The position numbers were made by a program, and so were the translations under genes. A DNA stretch of 32,200 nucleotides, from positions 38,251-70,450 of the forward strand of contig NW_023365796.1 in the NCBI RefSeq assembly GCF_000003815.2. The letters run 5' to 3'. Below, piece by piece: positions 31,512 through 32,200 of the stretch. The DNA comes from Branchiostoma floridae (taxonomy: Eukaryota > Chordata > Leptocardii > Amphioxiformes > Branchiostomatidae). A model generated the notes under the pieces. It did not search any database and was not told the DNA's origin. It worked only from the letters and a program-made list of their open reading frames with translations. The stretch's first letter is position 1, and the number at the start of each line of letters is the position of its first letter.

Positions 31512-32200
31512 CTCTGTTTAAGTGCGCATACCGCTGGCTACTTTTTGGAAACACCGCCTGTCACGGCACCTGGTAGGGTGATGACTTAATAACGCGATTG
31601 TAGCTTAGCGTTCAAGTTCCGGCCCGGCAAACTTGGTATCATTCGAAAGGTCTCTTAGTGAGAATTCGAAGAAAGAAAACCGCAAAATGTTCGGATACTT
31701 CCTTCTCGAGTTATTCTTGAGTATAGGCGCTCTGTTTAGGCGCAACCGCTGGCTACTTTTTGGAAACACCGCCTGTCACGGCACCTGGTAGGGTGTTGAC
31801 TTGTTAACGCGATTGTAGCTTAGAGTTCAAGTTCCGGCCCGGCAAACTTGGTATCATTCGAAAGGTCTCTTAGTGAGAATTCGAAGGGTGAAAACCGCAA
31901 AATGTTCGGATACTTCCTTCTCGAGTTATTCTTGAGTATAGGCGCTCTGTTTAGGCGCAACCGCTGGCTACTTTTTGGAAACACCGCCTGTCACGGCACC
32001 TGGTAGGGTGATGACCTAATAGCGCGATTGTAGCTTAGAGTTCAAGTTCCGGCCCGGCAAACTTGGTATCATTCCAAAGGTCTCTTAGTGAGGATTCGAA
32101 GGGTGAAAACCGCAAAATGTTCGGATACTTCCTTCTGGAGTTATTCTTGAGTATAGGCGCTCTGTTTAGGCGCAACCGCTGGCTACTTTTTGGAAACACC
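31512..32200 (+). repeat. Satellite block 16, monomers at 31572, 31787, 32002
   Basis: Two full units and 199 bases of a third, cut by the window end. The first bases after the gap carry three extra bases (AAGTGCGCATACC in place of AGGCGCAACC). The array continues beyond the window. Confidence 0.94.

Larger units (their letters stand above)
1..32200 (+). repeat. 215-bp tandem satellite array, whole window
   Basis: The recurring start GGTAGGG (variants GGTATGG, GATAGGG) falls at 1, 216, 431, 646 and onward at 215-bp steps. Nearly every full monomer is exactly 215 bp; exceptions run from 212 to 222 bp. All copies face the same way. Variable sites are concentrated in monomer positions about 8-40 and 65-105 and near 134, 171-174 and 192-215. 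Examples are TGTTGACTTGTTAAC versus CGATGACCTAATAG near the start, GGTATC or GGTACC at 64-69, GAGGATT, GAGTATT or GAGAATT at 88-94, and GGCGCAA or GGCCTAA near 168-174. No other sequence class interrupts the array. It is probably heterochromatic satellite; an rDNA spacer subrepeat is an alternative I cannot exclude without flanking sequence. The family is not recognised. Confidence 0.97.

Noticed and set aside
1-32200. CRISPR array
   Set aside because: The repeats are contiguous 215-bp units with no short repeat plus unique spacer structure, and there are no cas genes.

Overview
The window is one long satellite DNA array and nothing else. About 135 head-to-tail copies of a 215-bp monomer fill all 29,086 called bases, all in the same orientation. 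The other 3,114 positions are 15 N gaps. The array begins exactly in monomer phase at base 1 by the reference point used here (the GGTAGGG-type start) and is cut inside a monomer at base 32200, so it runs out of the window at both ends. I see no protein gene, no RNA gene, no transposon and no unique flanking sequence.

Long tandem satellite with higher-order structure, in a scaffold broken by N gaps, points to eukaryotic heterochromatin (centromeric, pericentromeric or subtelomeric). I do not recognise the family and cannot name the species. A monomer consensus I assembled by eye is about 48% GC (58 G, 46 C, 50 A, 61 T) and has 13 CpGs where about 12.4 are expected. CpG is therefore not depleted, which argues against a long-methylated vertebrate or plant satellite and fits a lineage with little CpG methylation, such as many insects or other invertebrates. 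That is inference only.

Layout: 1-3633 is mixed monomers, with a local run of near-identical units at 2871-3515. 4470-9901 is a mosaic whose blocks recur at an 8-monomer offset. 10198-16058 is the longest ungapped stretch and holds 12-monomer-offset duplicates and one disrupted monomer at 12209. 16301-21563 is the best-ordered part: four consecutive copies of a 6-monomer higher-order repeat (about 1290 bp). 21703-32200 returns to mosaic order and shares multi-monomer blocks with the left half, up to about 24.6 kb away.

Monomers differ at linked positions and form recognisable types. Several blocks of 215-524 bp look identical or nearly so although they lie 6-25 kb apart, while neighbouring monomers differ. 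This is the signature of unequal exchange and gene conversion acting on multi-monomer units. Short open frames recur in each copy but are closed within a monomer or shortly after. 215 is not a multiple of 3, and the longer frames need non-ATG starts or cross N gaps, so I treat all of them as non-coding. I found no candidate for a new gene system; what merits attention is the repeat architecture, a nearly invariant core in the monomer, and what the gaps conceal.
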